DNA of 9,488 nucleotides from M50B103 sp041667565 (GCA_964572745.1 CAZNFT010000062.1:1-9488), one strand, 5' to 3'; shown: positions 1 through 6,944, counted from the first letter of the stretch. Translations and numbers: made by a program. The notes: generated from the letters alone by a model not told the origin.

Positions 1-1
1 C

Positions 2-61
2 GAACAAAGCTCCGGTGAAAACTGGGGTCTTTTGTTATATCTCAATAATTTCAATAGCTAA
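2..61 (+). CDS. 3' end of an unidentified plus-strand gene (partial)
   Basis: The frame starting at base 2 is open for 19 codons and ends with TAA at 59-61. It reads as plausible protein (…GENWGLLLYLNNFNS) and is cut by the window edge. Its stop lies only 27 nt before an ATG at 89, with a purine-rich ribosome binding site (GGAGAGGGGA, 71-80) in between. That is the spacing expected of consecutive genes in one transcript. The fragment is too short to assign a family or function. Confidence 0.45.
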   Translation, partial: EQSSGENWGLLLYLNNFNS

Positions 62-98
62 AAATAGGGGGGAGAGGGGAGAAATACAATGAAATTGA

Positions 99-476
99 TT
101 GTCACCGCATCGCAACTTTTTTATATTTTATTTTCTTGAAATAGATGCGGATAGAAAAATCCGAATAAAACAACAGTTTGCAAGTGAATCTATACTTTCA
201 AACTCTAAAACTCTAATTGAGAACTTAATGCTTCTTCAGTCTGCCATTCAGAATATCGAGGGAGTAGGGTCGGGCGGATCCGTTTCGTTCCTGAACCTTA
301 CATTACGTCAATCACACATCACTTCCGTACCTCTGGGACAGGCACAGTTGTATTTCTATTATTCTGACCCGGTGGCCGCATCCGGAACGTATGGTCTTTA
401 CATAGCTTACAATATTGACGGATCTACGGTTCAGTATACAATTAAAGAATCAACATGGGGCGAGGGAGCTTCATAA
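99..476 (+). CDS. Unrecognised short protein, probable frameshifted 5' end
   Basis: I do not recognise this gene. The open frame beginning at TTG 99 gives 125 residues. Residues about 14-55 look alpha-helical (EIDADRKIRIKQQF onward). Residues about 56-125 are glycine-, serine- and aromatic-rich and look beta-stranded, ending near STWGEGAS. There is no signal peptide. The best ribosome binding site (71-80) does not serve TTG 99; it sits 8 nt before ATG 89 in another frame. That frame reads MKLIVTASQLFYILFS and then hits TGA at 137-139. Removing one T from the runs at 117-122 or 131-134 would join the two frames into one protein of about 128 residues, so 89 is the likely original start. The body is visibly richer in G+C than the genes to the right. 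Tight packing and a small beta-rich product would suit a phage or virion-type gene cluster, but that is a guess. Confidence 0.6.
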   Translation: MSPHRNFFIFYFLEIDADRKIRIKQQFASESILSNSKTLIENLMLLQSAIQNIEGVGSGGSVSFLNLTLRQSHITSVPLGQAQLYFYYSDPVAASGTYGLYIAYNIDGSTVQYTIKESTWGEGAS

Positions 477-503
477 AAAATGCCCCTTTAATATTAAAGG
501 GGC
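475..503 (-). terminator. Intrinsic terminator, strongest for the minus-strand protease operon
   Basis: Positions 482-503 form a perfect 22-bp palindrome (GCCCCTTTA, loop ATAT, TAAAGGGGC), giving a 9-bp stem. Read on the minus strand it is followed by A and then six T (480-475), a classical intrinsic terminator 32 nt past the protease stop codon. Read on the plus strand it starts 6 nt after the stop of the short gene and is followed by a weaker TTTT, so it probably serves both convergent transcripts. Confidence 0.88.
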
Positions 504-534
504 TACATGTTTTAGTAAATAATACAGTATTGAA

Positions 535-3500
535 TTATTTGAGATAAGCTATTTTCTGAACTTTAATCTGATCGTTATAATGTACCTTAATGATATAAAT
601 ACCACCGGATAAGCTAATAGGTGAATATTCAACTTCATGTTCACCTGCAGATAAATTAAATGCTAATTTATCAACTACATGTCCTAGTATGTCCACAATT
701 TCTATTGAAACGTCACCTGCATTTGGTAGTGTAAATGAAATTATGGTTGATGGATTAAATGGATTAGGATAAGCTGCATTTAGCTCAAATGACTTAGGTG
801 AAATTGTTTCTTCACCTTCATTCATTTCAGGTAAAATTCTTTTAGCTAATTCTATTTTACTGATATCTTCACCCCAATCAGAGCGAGCAATTAGAGTTAA
901 TCTGCTATCTGGATACAAAAATTTGAGTTCATCCAAATACTCCTCTGCTAATTTGAGATTAATTACATCTTTATGATAGTAATTGAACATATCAAAAAGA
1001 GCTGCATTCTCACGGAAATTCTCTGAATTTTCCTTAAGTATTTCTTCAGTCACACTAATTGCTTTATCAAACTCTTGATTATGACGATAATTTGAAACTA
1101 GTTTTGATTTAATAATAGATTTTAAATTATCATTATCAGTTTGATTTAAAAGCTTAGTGAGTAATAAAACTTCGTCTTCGACATTTTGGTCTTTACATAA
1201 ACGTCTTGACATACTTAGAGCTTTGATAGCATATCTTGAATCAGAATGTTGAAGAATTATGTCCTTAAAAGTGGAATATGAACTAGAATAATTTCCAATT
1301 TTCATATTATTCAAAGCATCATTCCATAAGTTTCTAGCTACACTTTCAGACATATCATCCACATCGACAAATTCAGGGATTCGAAGAATTGTCTTGCTTA
1401 AACTGCTACCACCACCAGGATCCGTTTGTAGATTTGCCCAAGTATCAACATCTCCATAACACCAAGGCACGGTAGAACTACCCCACCAACAATGAGTTGC
1501 ATCAATTTCAGAATTTTGATCTATGGCTGCCACGGGACTCTCACCACCTATAATTGAGTTATAGCCAGCCCAATAGGGTCCCATATCAATCGGTCCATAT
1601 CCCAATAAAACGTAAGAATCATTATTGGCCCATAAAACACCATCATTTTTCTCATCATTATATAAGACATTATAACCAAGATACCCGTTTCCACCAAAAA
1701 TTGGGTCACTACCATCTGTTTCTATGGTAACCATAACTTCTTCAGAACCAATCGTATTGTCAAATAATGTTGGAGCAGAAGCACCATACATGTAAATAGC
1801 ATTTGAACCAGTAGCATCAACAATTAAATTGTCCTCAAAGTATGCATCGCTATTATTAAGATATATTCTAGAGTCAGAAATTTCATTTGTTTCAAGAACA
1901 GGATCTGAGTTATATGCATAAATACCATAAGATGTACAATTTGAGATAGTACAATTTTCGACTGTCGGGTCGTTTGCACCATTAAAATAAACCCCATAAA
2001 TGGAGTTTGAAATACTACAGTTATCAAGAGTTCCATAGCTATTAGCTAAGTATTTAATTCCGCCCCAGGATGTTGATGCTTTTGTAAAAATAGCATCAGT
2101 TCCATATAATGTTCCAGAGACATTCAAATATTTTCCAGCTGGGAATTTTAATTGGCAGTTCTCTTTCACTCTTAGTGTTTTACCTGAGGCAATTGTTAAA
2201 TGATCTGCAAACGTATGTATTCCACGTGTTTCAACAACTGATCCAGCTGTAAATGCACTACTTATTGTAGGATATAATCCATCAATAGTAGCACCTGACA
2301 TTAATCTAATATCTGGTGTAATTGTTGCATCACTCTCAATTTGAATTGTTCCCAAACTAGTACCTACCGAATAGGTGCTTAAATTTAAGCTTGCATCTGA
2401 TTCAATTTTCAGTGTTACACCAGAAGGTACTGTTAAGTTACTTGTTAAAGTTTTTGTAGCTTCAAATTCTATAGTTTCACCAGAATTTGCTGAACTAAGT
2501 GCTGAAGAGAGTGTGGGATAAAAGCCTTTTATTGTCGAACCATTTTTCCGACAAATATAGGGATTAATCGTTGCGCCAGATTCAACTGTTATTGTTCCCC
2601 CAGTTGATTCTATTTTATATGATGATAGATTTAAGGTTACGCCGGATTCAATAATCAAATTTCTATCAGATGGTACTGAAACATTTGCTGTAGATGTTAC
2701 AGTTCCAGTGACTAAAATTCTTTGATCATCAATTGATGCGGTTACAGCAGAGGAAATTGTAGAGTACACATCTGGTACGTACAAATTCCTAACTGCTTCA
2801 TATGCATCTATACGTCCATAACCAAAGTACGAATCTTTTCCTGTAGTACCCAGATCTACTGCTGTTAATTCTAATGTTTTTTTAATTTGTTGAAGTGTTA
2901 AATCATTATCATTTGATTTTAGTAACCCAACTAAAGCGCTTACTAAAGGAGCAGAAAATGATGTACCACTAGCAGTAGTGTAATCGTTAGGGGTAGTAAG
3001 TACATTAATACCAATTCCTGGAGCAGAGAAATCGATAAAAGACCCATAATTAAATCCTGCTGGAAATGCATCACTGCTATTTGTTGCACTCACAGCAATT
3101 ACATCATCATAAGCAGCAGGCCATAGAGTAAAAGGTACAGTGAAATCCTCATAAGCACCTGGGGGATTTCCCCCACTTGCAATAACAATTTTACCCCAAG
3201 TTATTGCATCATCTATCGCATCTTCAACTGCTTGCGCGTCATAATTATAAAAGTATCCCATAGAATATACTACTACATGAAAACTACAATTTAAAATATC
3301 AGCATCGTATTCATCTGGGTCAGCTGCACGTAATATTGCCCCTGCAATACCACCAGTTGAATTATTATCTGCAGCTAATACGGATAAACTATATCCTAGA
3401 CTAGCTAAACCCAAATCATTATTTGTTACACAAGAAACTACTCCACCTACCATTAAACCATGTACACCGGAATATCCCGCATCACCAGAAACAATATTAT

Positions 3501-4062
3501 CATTAAGGTCATTGTGTGAAGGTATACCACCATCAACTACAGCAACTATTATACTACTGCTACCTGTTGTAATATCCCATGCATCTTCAGCTTCAATTTT
3601 AGTTAATTCCCATTGAGTACCTTCTTTATGTAAGTCGTCTGGTGTGAAATCATATACTGCAATTGCTGGGTATTCTACATACTCAATTTCCTTAAAATTT
3701 GATAGTTCGTCAATAATTTTCTGCGCATCTTTTGAAGGGTTCTTAATCTTTATTTTAAAAACCTGTGACCAATTATTTAATTTTTTTCTTTTACCTTTTT
3801 TGTCAATATACAATGTATCACTTGCCTTAGCTCCGTGAATGAGTTTCTCAAATTCAATATTTTCTGAAAGAGACTTAAAATAGTTTTTAAGTGACTCTTT
3901 TTCAGATGAAATGTTATTGATATTTGCCTTGTTTAGGTTTTCAGAAACATTTATTACGGGAACTTTAAACTTAATTACTAAATCTAAACTACTATCATTA
4001 GCAAAGGCAAAAATAGTTGTTGCGATTAAGCATAAAAGAAAGAATTTTATTCTTGTTTTCAT
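535..4062 (-). CDS. Secreted subtilisin-like (S8) serine protease with beta-helix, TPR-like region and type IX sorting domain
   Basis: Predicted 1175-residue exported serine endopeptidase. Residues 1-21 are a signal peptide (basic start, hydrophobic FFLLCLIATTIFAFA). Residues about 25-140 look like an N-terminal propeptide. The S8 domain spans about 145-425 with Asp177 (VAVVDGG), His201 (VHGLMVGG), oxyanion Asn299 (SGGN) and Ser368 (GTSFSAP), so all catalytic residues are present, although the usual HGTH is HGLM. Residues about 430-660 hold three related repeats of about 80 residues (YPTLSSA, YPTISSA; SGVTLNLS, SDASLNLS). Residues about 666-775 resemble a right-handed beta-helix (DNCSISNS, ENCTISNC). 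Residues about 905-1060 are helical and TPR-like. Residues 1091-1175 are the sorting domain (AYPNPFNPST … GGIYIIKV … KIAYLK), which in known systems directs outer-membrane passage by type IX secretion. The start is firm: an in-frame TAG lies just upstream and AGGAG sits 6 nt before ATG. It follows the 535-residue gene by 72 nt and probably shares its transcript. The substrate is unknown. Confidence 0.93.
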   Translation of the reverse strand: MKTRIKFFLLCLIATTIFAFANDSSLDLVIKFKVPVINVSENLNKANINNISSEKESLKNYFKSLSENIEFEKLIHGAKASDTLYIDKKGKRKKLNNWSQVFKIKIKNPSKDAQKIIDELSNFKEIEYVEYPAIAVYDFTPDDLHKEGTQWELTKIEAEDAWDITTGSSSIIVAVVDGGIPSHNDLNDNIVSGDAGYSGVHGLMVGGVVSCVTNNDLGLASLGYSLSVLAADNNSTGGIAGAILRAADPDEYDADILNCSFHVVVYSMGYFYNYDAQAVEDAIDDAITWGKIVIASGGNPPGAYEDFTVPFTLWPAAYDDVIAVSATNSSDAFPAGFNYGSFIDFSAPGIGINVLTTPNDYTTASGTSFSAPLVSALVGLLKSNDNDLTLQQIKKTLELTAVDLGTTGKDSYFGYGRIDAYEAVRNLYVPDVYSTISSAVTASIDDQRILVTGTVTSTANVSVPSDRNLIIESGVTLNLSSYKIESTGGTITVESGATINPYICRKNGSTIKGFYPTLSSALSSANSGETIEFEATKTLTSNLTVPSGVTLKIESDASLNLSTYSVGTSLGTIQIESDATITPDIRLMSGATIDGLYPTISSAFTAGSVVETRGIHTFADHLTIASGKTLRVKENCQLKFPAGKYLNVSGTLYGTDAIFTKASTSWGGIKYLANSYGTLDNCSISNSIYGVYFNGANDPTVENCTISNCTSYGIYAYNSDPVLETNEISDSRIYLNNSDAYFEDNLIVDATGSNAIYMYGASAPTLFDNTIGSEEVMVTIETDGSDPIFGGNGYLGYNVLYNDEKNDGVLWANNDSYVLLGYGPIDMGPYWAGYNSIIGGESPVAAIDQNSEIDATHCWWGSSTVPWCYGDVDTWANLQTDPGGGSSLSKTILRIPEFVDVDDMSESVARNLWNDALNNMKIGNYSSSYSTFKDIILQHSDSRYAIKALSMSRRLCKDQNVEDEVLLLTKLLNQTDNDNLKSIIKSKLVSNYRHNQEFDKAISVTEEILKENSENFRENAALFDMFNYYHKDVINLKLAEEYLDELKFLYPDSRLTLIARSDWGEDISKIELAKRILPEMNEGEETISPKSFELNAAYPNPFNPSTIISFTLPNAGDVSIEIVDILGHVVDKLAFNLSAGEHEVEYSPISLSGGIYIIKVHYNDQIKVQKIAYLK

Positions 4063-4068
4063 ACAGAT

Positions 4069-4073
4069 CTCCT
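4069..4073 (-). promoter_or_regulatory. Ribosome binding site of the protease gene
   Basis: AGGAG on the minus strand lies 6 nt before ATG 4062. An in-frame TAG overlaps this site, so no longer protein is possible and the start is fixed. Confidence 0.8.
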
Positions 4074-4096
4074 AGGTTAAGTTTTGTTGTTGAAGT

Positions 4097-4114
4097 TCAA
4101 ATTAAAATCCACAT
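4097..4114 (-). other. Possible five-codon leader frame (MWILI)
   Basis: An ATG at 4114 is followed by TGG ATT TTA ATT TGA, encoding MWILI. Its start lies 8 nt after the GGAGG core of an exceptionally long Shine-Dalgarno (4119-4130), better placed than most start codons in the window. It lies between the 535-residue gene and the protease gene, ending 34 nt before the protease ATG. It may be a translated leader, or the ATG may be coincidental beside a ribosome-loading site. No terminator-like hairpin is visible between it and the protease gene, so classical attenuation is not supported. Confidence 0.3.
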
Positions 4115-4118
4115 TGGA

Positions 4119-4130
4119 ATCACCTCCTTT
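4119..4130 (-). promoter_or_regulatory. Extended Shine-Dalgarno, 12 nt
   Basis: The minus strand reads AAAGGAGGTGAT followed by TCCA. This is complementary over 12 nt to the conserved 3' end of bacterial 16S rRNA (ATCACCTCCTTT). It starts 4 nt after the stop codon of the 535-residue gene and about 57 nt before the protease ATG, too far to be that gene's direct binding site. The protease has its own AGGAG. Confidence 0.6.
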
Positions 4131-4134
4131 GAGT

Positions 4135-5742
4135 TTATTTGAGTATGGTAAATTTTCTATTAATTATTCTATCTCCAATAATTATTTTCCAGATATATGC
4201 TCCACTACAAAGGTCTTTACCATTTATTGACATTGTACTCCAAGATATTATATGTTTTCCTGAATGGAATAATTGAGGTCTATTTTTAATAATTCTTTGA
4301 CCTAAAATGTTATAAATTTCATTATAAACCAACACATCTCTATTTGGTTCAATATTTATACAAATAACTTTATCACAATTCATTTGTAGAGGATTGGGAT
4401 AAACGAAGCCCACTTTTGGATTAAATGGAAAGAGATATTCCCAACCCAATATTTCACCTGGTGATGGGAATAAGTAATTTTGAATAGAACATGCTATATT
4501 ATTCTTCAGTGATGTTATGTCAATAGCATCTCCACCAGGATAAGTTTTATTCGATGAGGTATCGGGCTCTAAATATGTAACTACAAAGTGTTTGTTGAGA
4601 AGTATAACTTTACAGCTTCTTTGAGGGATTTCAATTTTCTCATGATTTACTTTGAAATTTATGCCTATGGGATTATTATCGCTGTCAAATCTTTGAGCAT
4701 AAATGTCTGACATTGAATATTTGTTATTATTATCATTTCTGAAATCCGCCCATGTTATAATATAATCCCCCTCTTTATTTATCGATATATCTGTTCCATG
4801 ATGATATGAACTGGTAGTATCGTCATCTATACGAAATGGAGATGAAAATATTCCATTATCAATTTGATAAATTATACCTTCCAGAGTATTCTGATATGGA
4901 TGATTCCGATCAATAATTAAAATTTCGTTATTTGTAAGGGTTTTTACTGCATTTACATATTGAAAAGGAGCATCAATTGCATTCGACAGTTTGTTTCCCC
5001 AATTATCGAAAAATTGTAAATATGAGTCCCATGTGCAATAAAAACCATTTGAAGTGATATCTAAGTGAACAGTGCCAGAAGAAATATTATTTAGATTGAT
5101 CTTGAATTTATTTGTAACAACCTCACCGAGGTGGTTGAATATTTTGGCGAAATAATATTGACCATCATTATGTCTTTCATACCATGCTACCAAAATATTA
5201 TTATTTGCTAAATATTTTACTTTTGGGAAAGTCTGATTTAATGTATCAGTAGTATCAACATTGAATTGGTAATTAATCGCTTCAAGATTTTGATTTAATA
5301 TACTTGCAATAATAGTACTTGTCCGAGTATCGTTTTCAGAATTTTCAGATCTTTTTTGCCAGACTATTGCAACATCATTATTATTTTTATTGATAGATAT
5401 ATCTGGTCGTGTGTTGCTGATACTGGAAGATTCTTTCGAGTCGATTCGAATAATTGAACTAAGCATTACTCCAGTTGAATCAAAATATCGAGCATATATT
5501 ACTGCACCATCATCACTTTCGTTTTCAATATCTCCTGAAGGACAAGGATACTGATCCCAAACAGCTAGTAGATTGTTATATGAATTAACATCAAAATTTG
5601 ATGTGTTTATAATTCCTTCTTCATTTAAAGTAAAATATAGATTTTGAGCTGGCAAATAATTGAGTAGCACGATTAAGAAAAGAAATAGATGTATTACGGT
5701 AATGCGCAATGGTTTCTCTTCGTTTAATATTATTGTGTTCAT
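4135..5742 (-). CDS. Secreted repeat (beta-propeller-like) protein with type IX-type C-terminal domain
   Basis: A 535-residue exported protein of unknown specific function. A hydrophobic signal segment covers about residues 13-30, with likely cleavage after LPAQ (33). The body repeats one pattern: a DISIN…VW strand followed by a YAxxFD…F.VN strand. Copies are at about 82-129 (YARYFDSTG, DISINKNNN), 198-216 (FAKIFNHLG) and 318-366 (DISINKEGD, YAQRFDSDN). Such repeats usually fold as a beta-propeller. Residues about 445-535 form a sorting-type domain (VYPNP, YNILGQRI, SGAYIWKI, KFTILK), so it should leave the cell by type IX secretion. The ATG straddles the insertion-sequence end, and the ribosome binding site GGGGAGGA (5747-5754) is IS DNA. 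The native start may have been elsewhere: codon 12 is TTG (5709) directly before the signal segment, and residues 1-11 look like an added extension. The protease gene follows after 72 nt. Confidence 0.85.
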   Translation of the reverse strand: MNTIILNEEKPLRITVIHLFLFLIVLLNYLPAQNLYFTLNEEGIINTSNFDVNSYNNLLAVWDQYPCPSGDIENESDDGAVIYARYFDSTGVMLSSIIRIDSKESSSISNTRPDISINKNNNDVAIVWQKRSENSENDTRTSTIIASILNQNLEAINYQFNVDTTDTLNQTFPKVKYLANNNILVAWYERHNDGQYYFAKIFNHLGEVVTNKFKINLNNISSGTVHLDITSNGFYCTWDSYLQFFDNWGNKLSNAIDAPFQYVNAVKTLTNNEILIIDRNHPYQNTLEGIIYQIDNGIFSSPFRIDDDTTSSYHHGTDISINKEGDYIITWADFRNDNNNKYSMSDIYAQRFDSDNNPIGINFKVNHEKIEIPQRSCKVILLNKHFVVTYLEPDTSSNKTYPGGDAIDITSLKNNIACSIQNYLFPSPGEILGWEYLFPFNPKVGFVYPNPLQMNCDKVICINIEPNRDVLVYNEIYNILGQRIIKNRPQLFHSGKHIISWSTMSINGKDLCSGAYIWKIIIGDRIINRKFTILK

Positions 5743-5779
5743 GAAGTCCTCCCCTAATTAGGAGTAATTAAAGGTAGAT
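5742..5779 (+). repeat. Left terminal inverted repeat of the IS3-family element
   Basis: Reading inward from 5742 the sequence begins TGAAGTCCTCCCCTAA, and the opposite end read inward begins TGTAATCCCCCCGAAA. About 13 of the first 20 positions match without gaps. Similarity continues with one gap to a shared GTAGA near 5774-5778. The TG terminus is typical of IS3-family ends. The exact outer base is inferred. Confidence 0.65.
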
Positions 5780-5780
5780 A

Positions 5781-6653
5781 TTAAGCTACTCCCAGAACCA
5801 TTCTAGGTGGATAGCCGTTATTTCCTTTATGAGGTCGTTCATTATTATACGTCCATAACCATTGAGTTGCGAGTTCCTGAGCATGTTCAATTGATTCAAA
5901 TAAGTATAAATTTAACCACTCATGACGTGCTGTCCTATTAAATCTTTCAATATAAGCATTCTGGGTTGGTTTTCCGGGTTCAATAAATACTAGTTTGATA
6001 TTATTATCTTTAGCCCACTTTTTTAGATCCTTGCTAATATACTCTGGGCCATTATCACATCGTATTGATTTGGGTTTTCCCCGCCATTCAATGAGCTGCT
6101 CCAGTGACCTGATAACACGCTCAGCAGGTAAAGAAAAATCCACATCGATCGTTAAACCCTCCCGGTTATAATCATCAATCACGTTAAATGTTCGTATAGC
6201 TCTTCCATCTCTTAGCGAGTCGCTCATAAAATCCATTGACCACATCTTATTAATACTTGCAGGGACAGATAATGCCTCCGGTTTATCTCGTTTAATCCTT
6301 CTTTTTGGCTTAATCCTTAGATTTAAAGCCAGCTCGCAATAGATGCGATATACGCGCTTATGATTCCATTTAAAACCCTTTACATTGCGTAAATGATCAA
6401 AACACAGGCCAAATCCCCATCTGCTTTTATGGGTATCACTGGTTAACTTTATCAGCCAATTGGCAATGATGTCATTTTCACTGCTGTTTTTAGCAGTATA
6501 TCGATAACAGGTTTCACTAATACTCATTATGTCACAAACCTTATTTATTGAAAGCTTTTTTGTCTTTACGATGTCTTTTGCCAGCTCTTTGCGTTCAGCC
6601 GGCTTTATAACTTTTTTTCTATGATCTCCTGCAATATCTCTTTTTTTAAACAT
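5781..6653 (-). CDS. IS3-family transposase OrfB (DDE integrase core)
   Basis: The catalytic half of the transposase, 290 residues if started at ATG 6653. An HTH-like and linker region (about 15-60, ISETCYRY) precedes the integrase core at about 130-285. The DDE triad is visible: Asp141 (WSMDFM), Asp200 (CDNGPEY) and Glu236 (AYIERFNR), with 35 residues between the second Asp and the Glu, the family spacing. The terminal part TYNNERPHKGNNGYPP is the usual IS3 signature end. IS407-group proteins share the NVIDDYNREGL and DFSLPAERVIR segments. It is probably made mainly as an OrfAB fusion by -1 frameshifting at 6611-6617, joining OrfA residue 87 to OrfB residue 15 for a product of about 363 residues. 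No good ribosome binding site precedes ATG 6653. The stop is 38 nt from the next gene's ATG. Confidence 0.95.
   Translation of the reverse strand: MFKKRDIAGDHRKKVIKPAERKELAKDIVKTKKLSINKVCDIMSISETCYRYTAKNSSENDIIANWLIKLTSDTHKSRWGFGLCFDHLRNVKGFKWNHKRVYRIYCELALNLRIKPKRRIKRDKPEALSVPASINKMWSMDFMSDSLRDGRAIRTFNVIDDYNREGLTIDVDFSLPAERVIRSLEQLIEWRGKPKSIRCDNGPEYISKDLKKWAKDNNIKLVFIEPGKPTQNAYIERFNRTARHEWLNLYLFESIEHAQELATQWLWTYNNERPHKGNNGYPPRMVLGVA
6580..6630 (-). promoter_or_regulatory. Programmed -1 ribosomal frameshift signal for OrfAB
   Basis: Three parts are visible in order on the minus strand. A Shine-Dalgarno-like AGGAG (6630-6626) lies 8 nt before the slippery heptamer A AAA AAG (6617-6611), in the orfA frame as GAA AAA AAG. 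After a 7-nt spacer comes a hairpin with arms GCCGGCT (6603-6597) and AGCTGGC (6586-6580), a 7-bp stem with one G-U pair and a 10-nt loop. OrfA stops two codons after the heptamer, and a -1 slip enters orfB at VIKPAER. The layout matches the known dnaX-type and IS3-type signals. A second possible slippery site, T TTA AAA A, lies upstream at 6650-6643. Confidence 0.85.
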
Positions 6654-6871
6654 TCTTCTGCATACATCTTCTTTAAACGTTTGTTTTCTTGCTGCAGTGC
6701 TTTCATTTCTTTCATTAAAGATACATCCATGCCACCGTATTTAGATCGCCATTTATAAAATGTTGCGTGACTAATACCTATCTCTCTGCATAGATCCGGT
6801 ACGCGTTCACCTTTTTCTGCCCGATTTAAAATTGTGATGATCTGACTGTCTGTAAATTTTGATTTCTTCAT
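6605..6871 (-). CDS. IS3-family transposase OrfA (HTH DNA-binding subunit)
   Basis: An 88-residue protein with the IS3/IS911-type transposase HTH at about residues 20-45 (VPDLCREIGISHATFYKWR, then KYGGMD) and a leucine-rich coiled coil at about 53-86 (MKALQQENKRLKKMYAEE). In the family this part binds the terminal repeats and multimerises. As the N-terminal half of OrfAB it positions the integrase core; alone it often represses transposition. ATG 6871 is preceded at 6 nt by AAAGGAG (6878-6884). It overlaps the orfB frame by 49 nt, and the overlap carries the frameshift signal. Its length is normal for the family. Confidence 0.94.
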   Translation of the reverse strand: MKKSKFTDSQIITILNRAEKGERVPDLCREIGISHATFYKWRSKYGGMDVSLMKEMKALQQENKRLKKMYAEECLKKEILQEIIEKKL

Positions 6872-6877
6872 AGAATT

Positions 6878-6884
6878 CTCCTTT
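6878..6884 (-). promoter_or_regulatory. Ribosome binding site of orfA
   Basis: AAAGGAG on the minus strand lies 6 nt before ATG 6871 and fixes the orfA start. The remaining 58 bp to the IS end are very AT-rich and must hold the transposase promoter, but I cannot point to convincing -35 and -10 hexamers. Confidence 0.7.
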
Positions 6885-6904
6885 GTTTAAATTAATTAGA
6901 AAAT

Positions 6905-6942
6905 TCTACTTTTAAAAACTCTCTTTTTTCGGGGGGATTACA
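6905..6942 (-). repeat. Right terminal inverted repeat of the IS3-family element
   Basis: Read inward on the minus strand it begins TGTAATCCCCCCGAAAAAAG, matching the left end at about 13 of the first 20 positions and again at a GTAGA block about 30 nt in. The plus-strand terminus is …TTACA, the expected CA end. The G-run of this repeat (6931-6936) also lies 8 nt before the ATG of the neighbouring plus-strand gene and could act as its ribosome binding site. Confidence 0.65.
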
Positions 6943-6944
6943 AA

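Larger units (their letters stand above)
5742..6942 (-). mobile_element. Insertion sequence, IS3 family, IS407 group, about 1.2 kb
   Basis: A complete element of about 1201 bp with imperfect inverted ends (TG…CA), an HTH-type orfA and a DDE integrase-type orfB overlapping in the -1 frame. Length, gene order, frameshift and protein motifs all fit the IS407 group. Both frames are intact and the catalytic triad is present, so it may still be active. IS407-group elements normally duplicate 4 bp of target, but the flanks here are TTCA (5738-5741) and AAAT (6943-6946) and do not match. The element is transcribed in the same direction as the two secreted-protein genes to its left and could drive them by read-through. 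Confidence 0.9.

Noticed and set aside
1824..2036. 70-codon open frame on the minus strand
   Set aside because: It lies wholly inside the protease gene in another frame, over the repetitive beta-helix codons, and has no ribosome binding site.
3644..3838. 64-codon plus-strand open frame
   Set aside because: Antisense to the protease propeptide region, with low-complexity Phe-rich translation typical of antisense AT-rich DNA.
535..4062. CRISPR-like or tandem DNA repeats in the protease gene
   Set aside because: The repetition is at protein level, in units of about 80 residues with diverged codons. There are no identical short repeats with unique spacers.
4111..4130. Plus-strand sequence resembling the 3' end of 16S rRNA (TGGAATCACCTCCTTT)
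   Set aside because: Only about 16 bases match and nothing upstream is rRNA-like. It is explained by an extended Shine-Dalgarno on the minus strand.
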